From contig CAZYBP010000002.1 of assembly GCA_964645555.1 (NCBI GenBank), positions 1 to 55,937 on the forward strand: 55,937 bases of DNA. The letters run 5' to 3'. Within the stretch, counting starts at the first letter, position 1. Every line of letters starts with the position of its first letter. This DNA is from 2-02-FULL-38-15 sp964645555. Lineage in GTDB: Bacteria; Patescibacteriota; Microgenomatia; Daviesbacterales; UBA10151. Of this stretch, positions 48,158-55,937 are shown one piece after another. The translations under genes and the position numbers were made by a program. The notes below the pieces were generated by a model. The model did not search any database. It was given only the letters and a program-made list of their open reading frames with translations, and was not told where the DNA came from.

Positions 48158-49169
48158 TTCGGTAAACTTGGGCTGTTTGGCTGGCTGCTTTTTCCCAGGA
48201 AAACTTTTTAACCTGAATGAGTCCCTTTTTAATCAGTTCTTCCCTTAATATTTTATCTTCCATAACCATCCTAATTTTCTTTTTTAAACCATCAACATCT
48301 AAAGGATTAACTAAAATTGCAGCATCCCCTGCTACCTCCGGCATAGAAGATACGTTGGAGGTAACAACAGCTGTTTGACAAGCAAAGCTGTCAAGAATCG
48401 GTAATCCGAATCCCTCATACAAAGATGTATAAACTAAAACAGTGGCTCCGCTATATAATAATTCCAACTCCGGAGTAGAAAGATAGGGAATCGTCTGACC
48501 GGTTATAACCAAATTGTAATCTTTACAAGCCTCCTTTATCCTATCTAAATTCCTCCTCTTTCCTATTCCGCCGATTGCCAGAATATATTTTTGGGGCAGA
48601 TTATATTTTTCCCTAAATTCCGCTATTTTAGCTTCCGTTTGCTTGTTAAAATCTGCTGTCGGCCCCTCATAGATAACCGTAATTTTGTTTGATGGAATAT
48701 TAGAAACTTCTATTAAGTCTTTCTTGGTTGACTCAGATACCGCAATAACTTGATCTATCTCCTTTTCTACTATCTTGAGCCGCCTTTTATGAACGGAGAT
48801 TATTTTTGGATGAGACCAATCAGGATATTTTAAAGGAACTACATCATGGTAAGTAGTCACTTTCTTAGCCTTTGCCGGAGGTTGTGTCCAGTCAGAACTA
48901 TGAAATATATCAACTTGACCGATAAATTTTTCAATACTAATGTTTCTTAATCTATTAAATAGTATTTCAAAAATTGAAGGCGGGATTTTAAAAGATTTAA
49001 CGTTTTCAAAATTGCCTTTATAGGCTTGCCTTAAGGACGAATAAAAGTAGGTCATCTCCAAATCAGGAATATCGCTCAGCCTGGCAGCCAAATTTTGAGT
49101 ATAAATGGCTACTCCTCCCGGGTGAGCCAGTTGTGAAATATCCATGCCAACAATAGTTTTTCTAGTCAT
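48147..49169 (-). CDS. Family 4 glycosyltransferase
   Basis: 340 residues. The N-domain has VGMDISQLAHPGGVAIYTQN, HSSDWTQPPAKAKKV and VTTYHDVVPLKYPDW. The donor site is LYEGFGLPILDSFACQTAVV; here the second Glu of the usual E-x7-E pair is Asp (ILDSF), a small but notable change. NVSSMPEVAGDAAILVNP follows. Cytoplasmic, nucleotide-sugar dependent by family. The start overlaps the preceding gene by 8 bp. Confidence 0.85.
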   Translation of the reverse strand: MTRKTIVGMDISQLAHPGGVAIYTQNLAARLSDIPDLEMTYFYSSLRQAYKGNFENVKSFKIPPSIFEILFNRLRNISIEKFIGQVDIFHSSDWTQPPAKAKKVTTYHDVVPLKYPDWSHPKIISVHKRRLKIVEKEIDQVIAVSESTKKDLIEVSNIPSNKITVIYEGPTADFNKQTEAKIAEFREKYNLPQKYILAIGGIGKRRNLDRIKEACKDYNLVITGQTIPYLSTPELELLYSGATVLVYTSLYEGFGLPILDSFACQTAVVTSNVSSMPEVAGDAAILVNPLDVDGLKKKIRMVMEDKILREELIKKGLIQVKKFSWEKAASQTAQVYRNVL

Positions 49170-50514
49170 TTTTCCTTAATATTTCCGCATCTCCCGCTTT
49201 ATCTATTCTCTCATAATTTTTGCTGATATATTCATCAATATCCTCTGCAAAATCAGTCAATTTATCTCCTTCAATTTCCAATGTTCTGTCAGCAACTATA
49301 ATTTCCGGTTTGTCTTTTTCAATACCGGCTAAAATCCGGTCTTTTGCTACTTGTAGAAACCAGGGGAACTGAAAGACGAAAATATCTCCTGCAGGCAAAG
49401 TATCAGACATCTGATAAAGATGTGGCTGTCCGCCGAATACAAATATTTTCTCCTGAGGCTTAGTATATTGCCTGATCTTGGCAGCCAGCAGCTTAGTATC
49501 CGCATCAAAGGCAATCACCCGGTCTCCTAAATGGCCTTTATAAAAAATAATCATCCACCAAACCATAATCACTCCATATAAACCTATTATCCCCAACCTT
49601 TCCAATCTCCCTGACATCCCCAATCCGTAAACCGTAGCCAAAACAGCAAACGGCAGCATTGGCTGAAAATGGATAAAATCGAACCTGGTAGTTAGTCCCG
49701 CTAATGTACCTATTAGAAAAATCGTCAATATTTGTACCTTTTCTAATTTTATCTTTCTGATTATCAAAAAGGATAAACCAAAAACCAATATTACCCTGGA
49801 AAAATGCGCTAAAGTTGGGCCTGCTCCCCTCCCGTACTGGGCATAAGTTGTCAGGTTAAAAACAACAGTCCAGTACCAAAAATCCCCAAGTACACCAATA
49901 CTCCAAAAATAGCTAACCATCAGGATAATTGGAAGTATTAATCCTCCTGAATACTTCAAGACACTTTTGAATTCTTTTTCCCGCCAAAAAATGTAAATCA
50001 ACACAATAATCGACAAAGGAATGAGTACCTGTTTAAAAACAATACCTATGCCAAGCAACAGTCCTGTTAAAAAGAACTTTTTTTTAATAAGGGCGTAAAA
50101 ACCAGGTAATAATATTAGGGGTAAAAATGAATCAATCCACAAAATCCAACCTTCAAAAAAAGGTTGCCAAACCAAATATAAAACGTTTACTGCCAAGGCT
50201 TTAGCCTTACTCTTTAAGATCTCGGAAGATATAACAAAAAGAAATATTTGGATTATAGTCACAATCGAAATTGACCAAATTCTGGCCACTTCGGCTGTAT
50301 TCATTCCCAGGTTATCCAAATTAATAGGCAAAAACATTAGTCCCGGAAAATGCTGATCAAGTATTTGAGAATACGGCTTAAGATTATTATTTGTTAAATA
50401 CGGATAAATAAAAAGTTCAGGGTATGGGAAAAATATCAATTTCGTCAATACAAAAGAATGCACCAGCAAAACAATACCCAGCAAAAGATATAATGATTTA
50501 CTCGTTTTTAACAT
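49162..50514 (-). CDS. Polytopic membrane protein, probable GT-C glycosyltransferase
   Basis: 450 residues with about ten membrane segments. The first loop, PYLTNNNLKPYSQILDQHFP followed by GLMFLPINLD, has an acidic residue where GT-C enzymes place theirs, but no clear DE pair. FFEGWILWIDSFLPLIL and FVFGGQPHLYQMSD are distinctive. The last 100 residues are extracytoplasmic. The position among glycosyltransferases and the topology favour a GT-C fold of the GT87/GT39 type; substrate unknown. It overlaps its neighbours by 17 and 8 bp. Confidence 0.7.
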   Translation of the reverse strand: MLKTSKSLYLLLGIVLLVHSFVLTKLIFFPYPELFIYPYLTNNNLKPYSQILDQHFPGLMFLPINLDNLGMNTAEVARIWSISIVTIIQIFLFVISSEILKSKAKALAVNVLYLVWQPFFEGWILWIDSFLPLILLPGFYALIKKKFFLTGLLLGIGIVFKQVLIPLSIIVLIYIFWREKEFKSVLKYSGGLILPIILMVSYFWSIGVLGDFWYWTVVFNLTTYAQYGRGAGPTLAHFSRVILVFGLSFLIIRKIKLEKVQILTIFLIGTLAGLTTRFDFIHFQPMLPFAVLATVYGLGMSGRLERLGIIGLYGVIMVWWMIIFYKGHLGDRVIAFDADTKLLAAKIRQYTKPQEKIFVFGGQPHLYQMSDTLPAGDIFVFQFPWFLQVAKDRILAGIEKDKPEIIVADRTLEIEGDKLTDFAEDIDEYISKNYERIDKAGDAEILRKND

Positions 50515-51916
50515 AATGATAAATAAAACCTACCCCGTTGAAATTTTGAATATCTGTTTGTTTATAATCTAAATCTCCCAATTTTTTAGCTACCAATCTT
50601 TGGGGATCGCTAATTTGTACCAGATAATCCACCAGATAAACCTCCTGGTAATCTTTTAACAAATCCGCCAAATCAACAATCTCATCTTCACTGTTGGCCG
50701 GAAAATTTTTTAAGGCTCCCTTTGCATTTAAGGTATTTCCGGCGTAGTAATCAAACGGAGGTAGTGTACCGGAGCTCTCAAATAAAATCATTGCCCTTTT
50801 ATTGGTTAAAAACTTTACTACTCCTCTCCAGTCTTCCCTTTGAAAGACAGGATTTGTCAGATAAATTAAACTGGAAACCAGTTGTATTAGTATTACCATT
50901 ATCAAAAAAAGGTATCTAAGCTTACCTTTAAAGGATAATATCCCAAATGAGGTTAATACAAGAAAACCGGGTAGAACGGGCAGCAACCTAAAATAACTAT
51001 AGACCGGAATAAAAAGGGAAGTTATTATTCCCAAAAAAATGGGAATGGCAATCCACATCAAAAGCAATTTTTTGCTCAGGTTATCAGAGGCCCTGATTGC
51101 TCTTAGTAAAAGAACAGCAAAGAGGCTACAAATAGGCAGCAAAATTAGGCCATATATGAATTTATCGGCTAAACTTATTCTACCTATAATAAACTTTACA
51201 AAGGTAAGCGGCAGGGCTTTAAAATCAAAACCCCCCACCACAAATTTCCAGGTAGGTAAATTAGCCGATGCCACCGCTCCTACATCCAGTTGATTCAAAA
51301 ATACCGGCACCCACCAAATACCCAAAGCAACTGCCAAAAGTAAAGCCGTCAGCCACTTTTTAAAAATCTCTCCCCTTTTCAGAATTAATATCAGGGCAAA
51401 TTGCGCAGGAAAGATAAAATAGGAAATATAATCGGCAGATAAAACCCCTATATTACTTAGTATCAAAAGGATCGGATTTAATTTTTCTCCCTTAATCAGT
51501 TTTATCAGCAGAAAAATATTAATTGAAACTGCCATTGTTGCCAAAGCATACATCCGCGCATCCTGACTATAGTAAATATGTAGCGGGTTAACGCTTAAAA
51601 GTAATGCGGAGAGTAAACCTAGATTTTTAGAGATTAATTTTTTTCCAATAAGGTAAGTGAAATAAAGTGTGACAACCCCAAAAATTACTGCAGGTAATCT
51701 GACAACAATCTCGGAATAACCAAATATTTTTCCAAAGTTCCATAAAATTATAAACCAACCCGGCGGGTGGAAATCAGCCACAGCATACTGCGTTATCATC
51801 CCGTAAAAAGAATAGCTTTTGGCGGCCATCACATTAATAGCCTCATCCAACCGCAAGCTCTGGTTCAAGCTAATAAGACGCAATGTTATTCCTAAAGATA
51901 GAATCAACCAAATCAT
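50498..51916 (-). CDS. GT-C (GT39/PMT_2-like) membrane glycosyltransferase
   Basis: 472 residues from ATG 51916. The frame extends 45 nt further to a TTG inside the upstream GT2 gene, which is less likely. About eleven membrane segments. The first loop has LNQSLRLDEAINVMAAKSY with the DE pair, YAVADFHPPGWFIILW, and VVRLPAVIFGVVTLYF. SVNPLHIYYSQDARMYALAT is the second conserved loop (QDARMY) of this family. It should use a polyprenyl-phosphate sugar outside the membrane. Confidence 0.85.
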   Translation of the reverse strand: MIWLILSLGITLRLISLNQSLRLDEAINVMAAKSYSFYGMITQYAVADFHPPGWFIILWNFGKIFGYSEIVVRLPAVIFGVVTLYFTYLIGKKLISKNLGLLSALLLSVNPLHIYYSQDARMYALATMAVSINIFLLIKLIKGEKLNPILLILSNIGVLSADYISYFIFPAQFALILILKRGEIFKKWLTALLLAVALGIWWVPVFLNQLDVGAVASANLPTWKFVVGGFDFKALPLTFVKFIIGRISLADKFIYGLILLPICSLFAVLLLRAIRASDNLSKKLLLMWIAIPIFLGIITSLFIPVYSYFRLLPVLPGFLVLTSFGILSFKGKLRYLFLIMVILIQLVSSLIYLTNPVFQREDWRGVVKFLTNKRAMILFESSGTLPPFDYYAGNTLNAKGALKNFPANSEDEIVDLADLLKDYQEVYLVDYLVQISDPQRLVAKKLGDLDYKQTDIQNFNGVGFIYHYVKNE

Positions 51917-51921
51917 AATTT

Positions 51922-52692
51922 TTACTGAAATGAGTTCCGGGTCTGATTTTCTAACTCCCAAAGTTTAATCATTACCTGGAGCTGGTATATCATCATCAAA
52001 AAAGTCAACATAAAGCCGTAAATCCCGTCCAAAAATCCGGCGTGCCTTAGGAATCTGACTAAAAATTCCCTGCTTGGTTTCCAAAAAAAATTAAACCAGG
52101 AAAACCTGACGCCCGTTGCATAAAGATTTTCAGCTTCAATAGAGGAGTACCTGTTTTGTCTTGCTATAAACTCAGCAGCCGAATTATATCCAAAATGCAC
52201 AATTGCCAGGTTTTCTTTTGTTTCCAAATTGAGTACCCTACCAGACACTTTTGGATATTTATGTATTTTTCCATCCCAGCTTACTGACCCTTTTTTAAAA
52301 AAACGGACATGTTTATCCGGCCACCAATTACTGTGGGCAATCCAATAACCAAAGAAAACATTTTTTCTGGGGATATTAACTGCTTGGTATCTATCTTGCA
52401 AAACTATCTCCTTTAACCGTTCCTTAAGTTTCTCACTAACCACTTCATCCGGATCCAGCACTAAAATCCACTCCCCTTGTGCTTTTGAAACAGCTTCATT
52501 TCTCACCTGCTCAACATAAGAAACAAATCTGTGTTTGAAAACTGAAACACCGGATTGCCTGCAAATTTCAATACTTTGATCTTTGGAACCAAGGTCCAAA
52601 ACTACTATCTCACCGGCAAAATTATCCAGGCTTTTTAAACATCTTTTGAGTTTTTCCGCTTCATTAAAATTCACCAGCACTACAGATATCAT
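51922..52692 (-). CDS. Family 2 glycosyltransferase (WaaE/KdtX-like)
   Basis: 256 residues. The N-terminus reads MISVVLVNFNEAEKLKRCLK; IVVLDLGSKDQSIEIC and VRNEAVSKAQGEWILVLDPD (the DxD-like DPDE) are hallmarks of the WaaE/KdtX glucosyltransferase branch. SNWWPDKHVRFFKKGSV and a helical C-terminus follow. This branch usually adds glucose or a related hexose to a lipid-linked or inner-core acceptor. It starts 3 bp after the GT4 gene. Confidence 0.87.
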   Translation of the reverse strand: MISVVLVNFNEAEKLKRCLKSLDNFAGEIVVLDLGSKDQSIEICRQSGVSVFKHRFVSYVEQVRNEAVSKAQGEWILVLDPDEVVSEKLKERLKEIVLQDRYQAVNIPRKNVFFGYWIAHSNWWPDKHVRFFKKGSVSWDGKIHKYPKVSGRVLNLETKENLAIVHFGYNSAAEFIARQNRYSSIEAENLYATGVRFSWFNFFWKPSREFLVRFLRHAGFLDGIYGFMLTFLMMIYQLQVMIKLWELENQTRNSFQ

Positions 52693-52695
52693 CTT

Positions 52696-53643
52696 TCATC
52701 CTTTCGTCATATCCAACATCAACCTCTCATAATCTTTTGTGATCTTTTCCCAGGAAAACTTTTCCGCTTGAGCCCTGGCTTTTCCTGACCAGTCAATTTT
52801 TAAAGCTTTCTCTATGGCTTGGGCGTAGGTTCGAATGTTATCTACATCTGTAAATAACCCCCCATCCCCCACAATCTCTCTTCGGGAACTATCATCCGGT
52901 GCCACTACCCCCAAACCGGAGGCCAATGCTTCCAAATAAACAATACCAAAAGCTTCTCTGTCCCAGGAAGGCAGGCTAAATAAATCACAGGATCTGTACA
53001 CTCCCGGCATATCCTCATAATCGAAGTTTATTATCTTAAACCGCCCATCCAAAACTTCCCTTCCCAACCGTTCCAGGTTCTCTTTTGCCGGTCCTTTGCC
53101 TACGATTAAAACTGACCCCTGCCCAACTTCCCTCACAGCCCTAATCACCCTATCATGATGCTTATACCAAACTAAAGCTCCAACCGATAAGATTATCGGC
53201 CTGGGCAAATTGATATTGATCTTTTGGCCTGTTGGTGCAAATTTATTTAGGTCCACGCCGTTATTTATCTTAACAACCCGACTATTCCATGCCCAATTTT
53301 TAACATACTTTGCCATGTAATCTGTTACTGCTACAAATACATCCGGTTGAACCACCGCTGTATTCCAAATTGCTACCCTACCTATTCCTGCTTCACCAAC
53401 TATTATTAATTTATACCGACTAAAATTGCGCCCTATCGATGCCTTCAAGCCTTGGAGTCCGCCGTTTATAGATACAACAATGTCGTATTTACCATCTAAG
53501 ATCTTTGCCAGTGAATCAGACTGCCTGCCTTTAAAAATATCAACTGCATATTTCTTCATTAGCCTGCTGGACAATTCATAAACAAAACTCTCCGCTCCTC
53601 TTTGAACACTATGCTGGTACCTGCTCAAAAAAAGTATTTTCAT
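52696..53643 (-). CDS. Family 4 glycosyltransferase
   Basis: 315 residues, short for the family (about 350). The acceptor loop SRYQHSVQRGAESFVYELS replaces the usual GG loop with RGAE. NNGVDLNKFAPTGQKIN and PIILSVGALVWYKHHDRVI open the donor domain, and SWDREAFGIVYLEALASGLG is the E-x7-E motif. Cytoplasmic nucleotide-sugar transferase by family. It overlaps the upstream GT-C gene by 4 bp (ATGA). Confidence 0.85.
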   Translation of the reverse strand: MKILFLSRYQHSVQRGAESFVYELSSRLMKKYAVDIFKGRQSDSLAKILDGKYDIVVSINGGLQGLKASIGRNFSRYKLIIVGEAGIGRVAIWNTAVVQPDVFVAVTDYMAKYVKNWAWNSRVVKINNGVDLNKFAPTGQKININLPRPIILSVGALVWYKHHDRVIRAVREVGQGSVLIVGKGPAKENLERLGREVLDGRFKIINFDYEDMPGVYRSCDLFSLPSWDREAFGIVYLEALASGLGVVAPDDSSRREIVGDGGLFTDVDNIRTYAQAIEKALKIDWSGKARAQAEKFSWEKITKDYERLMLDMTKG

Positions 53644-55169
53644 CTGTTTTTAATTATATACGCTCTGTACCCGCCCTCTTTAATAGATAAATTACCTGGC
53701 AAATCTTCTTTCAAAGGAATTCTGTCCTCCGATAAAATAACTGTAAACTTTGGCTCTGTCTTACTGATTTCATCAGGATATAACCACCCGAGGTTTTTAT
53801 CAGTATAACTTTGCCCGGGAACACGGCCATAAACTTTAAACAGGTACCTCCAGCCTTCATAATCATGACAAATACCCCTGCCATCAATGGAAAAAGGTTC
53901 ATTTCCCACAACATCCATTACTTTACTAATTAAGTTTTTTTTGGGCCCTAAACTAAATTCATCTGACGTATGTAATACTGTATTAATACCTATGGCACTT
54001 ACTAATATTACCAGAGCTAGTGAAACTAATTGATAGTTTTTTCTAAATGAGCTGATTAGAATTCCGGGAACAAAAGTAAACAACATTAAAAATCCCAAAC
54101 TATAGTATTCATAAGATCCGCCTTGATAGATTATAAAGAAGCAGGCTGCAATTAGTAAAAATATTGCCAATAATTTTTTAGGGGGATTTCTATCTCTAAG
54201 ACTTTCTAACAAAAAAAATAAAAACATAATGAGGGAGACCAAAGATAACCATATCGGAGCATATGTTCTGTTTGTATATCTATCTATGACTTCATAACCA
54301 TTTGATAAAGATAAAGAACTACATCCGAAGTTAATCTCATCAGCATTTGGACTTCCTGATTTTAAATACCAGAATCTTCCCATACTGTCAAAAAGGGTTG
54401 CAAGCTTAGAGAGCGGGTTAAAAGGTATTGTTAACTGATTGTCTTGCCCTGAAAGACGGGTAAAAACTTTCAAATTACTGAAATTGTGATTGAAATCAAA
54501 AACTATAAGCGGCCAATAAAATAGTAAAAATATAACCGAGCATAATAGTAACAACTTGATATCTTTCCAGTATTTACCTTTTATAAAATACCAGATTCCA
54601 ATCAAAAGAAGAGGAAGCGGAGGTAAATGAGTTTCAAATATAGCACCTGCTAATGCCGCATAAAGCAACCACCACCATTTTGAACTTCTTACTAAGATTA
54701 AAGTTAAAAATAACAATAAAATTATCAAATTGGAAAACATAGTATTCCAGTATTTTTGATCATAGAAAACAAATAGCGGTAACGTGGCGTAAAGAGATGA
54801 AGCTATTGTTCCTGTTTTTAGGTTAAACATTCTCTTTCCAACAAAAAAAATAACTACGGTAGTTAATACTCCAAGAAAAGCAGCAAAATAAGCAGTTATC
54901 ATTGGGTCACTTTTCGATAAGGCTATAAGTATTGCTGTAAAGTAGGTAAAATAAGGACCCAAATAAAATTCTATCGCAGCAGCAGGTAATCCGATCCAAA
55001 TAGGATGTAGGTCTTTCACTAAAGTCAACGAATACGTTGCCTGATATTCTTCATCAATGGTAAAAACATAAATATTATCTAATCTATAAAACCTGAGTAA
55101 TGCCGAAAGGCCAACAATAAGAACCAGCAAAAAAAATGTATTATATTTTTTTAAGATATTCATATTCAC
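53640..55169 (-). CDS. GT-C (GT39/PMT_2-like) glycosyltransferase, tandem copy 1
   Basis: 509 residues. The start is GTG 55169 (4-bp overlap with the upstream copy) or ATG 55163. About eleven membrane segments. The first loop has IYVFTIDEEYQATYSLTLVK with the acidic DEE, and FETHLPPLPLLLIGIWYF carries the conserved HxPP-type loop. The extracytoplasmic C-terminal domain includes GRGICHDYEGWRYLFKVYG and the PKFTVILSEDRIPLKED block shared with the neighbour. The neighbour at 55166-55937 is a close paralogue. Substrate unknown; the first loop predicts a polyprenyl-phosphate sugar donor. Confidence 0.85.
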   Translation of the reverse strand: MNMNILKKYNTFFLLVLIVGLSALLRFYRLDNIYVFTIDEEYQATYSLTLVKDLHPIWIGLPAAAIEFYLGPYFTYFTAILIALSKSDPMITAYFAAFLGVLTTVVIFFVGKRMFNLKTGTIASSLYATLPLFVFYDQKYWNTMFSNLIILLLFLTLILVRSSKWWWLLYAALAGAIFETHLPPLPLLLIGIWYFIKGKYWKDIKLLLLCSVIFLLFYWPLIVFDFNHNFSNLKVFTRLSGQDNQLTIPFNPLSKLATLFDSMGRFWYLKSGSPNADEINFGCSSLSLSNGYEVIDRYTNRTYAPIWLSLVSLIMFLFFLLESLRDRNPPKKLLAIFLLIAACFFIIYQGGSYEYYSLGFLMLFTFVPGILISSFRKNYQLVSLALVILVSAIGINTVLHTSDEFSLGPKKNLISKVMDVVGNEPFSIDGRGICHDYEGWRYLFKVYGRVPGQSYTDKNLGWLYPDEISKTEPKFTVILSEDRIPLKEDLPGNLSIKEGGYRAYIIKNR

Positions 55170-55937
55170 TTATTTTTTCTGATATATGCCCTGTAACCTC
55201 CTTCCCTAATAGATTGCAGATAAGATAAATCTTCTTTCAAAGGAATTCTGTCCTCCGATAAAATAACTGTAAACTTTGGCTNNNNNNNNNNNNNNNNNNN
55301 NNNNNNNNNNNNNNNNNNNNNNNNNNNNNNNNNNNNNNNNNNNNNNNNNNNNNNNNNNNNNNNNNNNNNNNNNNNNNNNNNCATCCATTACTTTACTAAT
55401 TAAGTTTTTTTTGGGCCCTAAACTAAATTCATCTGAAGTATTAATAACAGTTTTAATCCCCAGCAAAACAGCCAGTAAAATTAATCCAATCAATAACCCT
55501 CTATATTTTTTGGCTGCCTGACTTATTAAAATTGCCGGTACAAATGTAAAAAGCACCCAAAATTGAAGAGTATAATATTCTGAAGATCCCCCTGGAAAGA
55601 TCAAAAAAGCAACCACGGAAACAATCAGAAGGATGGCCAGTAACTTACTTGGCCACAACTTTGTTTTAAAAGCTTTATATATAAAATAAAGTAGTAATAC
55701 GGCAGTTAGTAAAGACAGAAAAGGATGAGCATAAGTCCTTTGTGCATATTGATCAATAATTTTTAACTCTGGTTTAACCGACAATGATGTACAACTAATA
55801 TTAATCTCATCTGCGTTAGGATTACCTGCTTTCAAATACCAAAATCTACCTATGCTGTCAAATAAAGATCGAAATTTTGCACCAGGGTCAAAAGCAATTT
55901 TTGACTGGCCAAACCCCTCACCTATACGGGAAAACAA
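55166..55937 (-). CDS. GT-C glycosyltransferase, tandem copy 2 (partial, interrupted by assembly gap)
   Basis: The 5' part runs out of the window and a 100-N gap lies at 55282-55381. The visible upstream part (SLGPKKNLISKVMD and transmembrane segments) and the visible end (PKFTVILSEDRIPLKEDLS, ending YRAYIRKNK) match the downstream paralogue. The two halves fall in different frames across exactly 100 N. A true gap of 156 nt, the spacing in the paralogue, restores one frame. It is probably an intact gene whose repeat-rich end was not assembled. Confidence 0.8.
55282..55381. other. Assembly gap (100 N) inside a near-identical repeat
   Basis: A round 100-N filler. The 55 bases on each side (55227-55281 and 55382-55436) are identical to 53701-53755 and 53912-53966 in the tandem copy, where 156 bases lie between them. 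Equal 55-base flanks suggest an assembler that broke the contigs at a repeat with a word length of 55. The N count is a placeholder, not a measured length. Confidence 0.9.

Overview
The window reads as a chromosomal piece of a small-genome, AT-rich bacterium. It most resembles the Candidate Phyla Radiation (Patescibacteria), probably a Microgenomates-type lineage. The reasons are very tight packing with 1 to 40 bp overlaps, trimmed cell-wall enzymes (MurB without its C-terminal domain, MurE and MurF without their N-terminal domains), a DUF4012 protein, and a very large envelope-glycan locus. UGA is used as an ordinary stop codon (for example at the mraY/ftsW junction), which argues against the UGA-recoding Gracilibacteria and Absconditabacteria. 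The lineage is inferred from gene content; no 16S rRNA is present.

Layout. (1) 1-5959: partial tRNA-Gly, an anchored Ig-like protein, a PIG-V-like mannosyltransferase, an O-antigen-ligase-like protein, a GT2 glycosyltransferase, a methyltransferase and a Wzx-like flippase. (2) 6075-10491: an accessory block between the flippase and tRNA-Val. It holds an ADP-ribosyltransferase-like protein on + and a five-gene operon on -: HD hydrolase, phosphohistidine swivel protein, PPDK-type ATP-grasp, minimal nucleotidyltransferase, GNAT. (3) 10502-12688: tRNA-Val, lepB, parB, rpmA, rplU. (4) 12722-31796, all on -: a dcw (division and cell wall) cluster read mraZ, rsmH, ftsL-like, ftsI, methyltransferase, murE, murB, murA, murF, mraY, ftsW, murG, ftsQ, ftsA, ftsZ, ileS, rodA. 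murC, murD and ddl are absent from it. (5) 31876-34745: an anchored unknown protein, glyQS and recO. (6) 34808-55937, all on -: a glycan operon with DUF4012, a frameshifted initiating sugar transferase, many GT4 and GT-C glycosyltransferases, a second O-antigen-ligase-like protein, a hexapeptide acyltransferase and two unrecognised membrane proteins. It ends in a tandem GT-C duplication interrupted by a 100-N assembly gap.

How the genes work together. The initiating transferase and GT4 enzymes would build a lipid-linked glycan on the cytoplasmic face, and the flippase would export it. The GT-C proteins would add sugars from polyprenyl-phosphate donors outside, and the ligase/polymerase proteins would finish it. 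The dcw block supplies peptidoglycan precursor synthesis and septation.

Regulation. The clearest signal is a repeated promoter form. A -10 hexamer, often with the extended TGn element, lies only 6 to 8 nt before the start codon at many genes, which predicts leaderless mRNAs. mraZ has three 10-bp-spaced boxes upstream that look like an MraZ operator. A 33-bp palindromic repeat occurs twice between genes. No rRNA, CRISPR array or transposase was seen. No gene-free stretch exceeds 300 bases.
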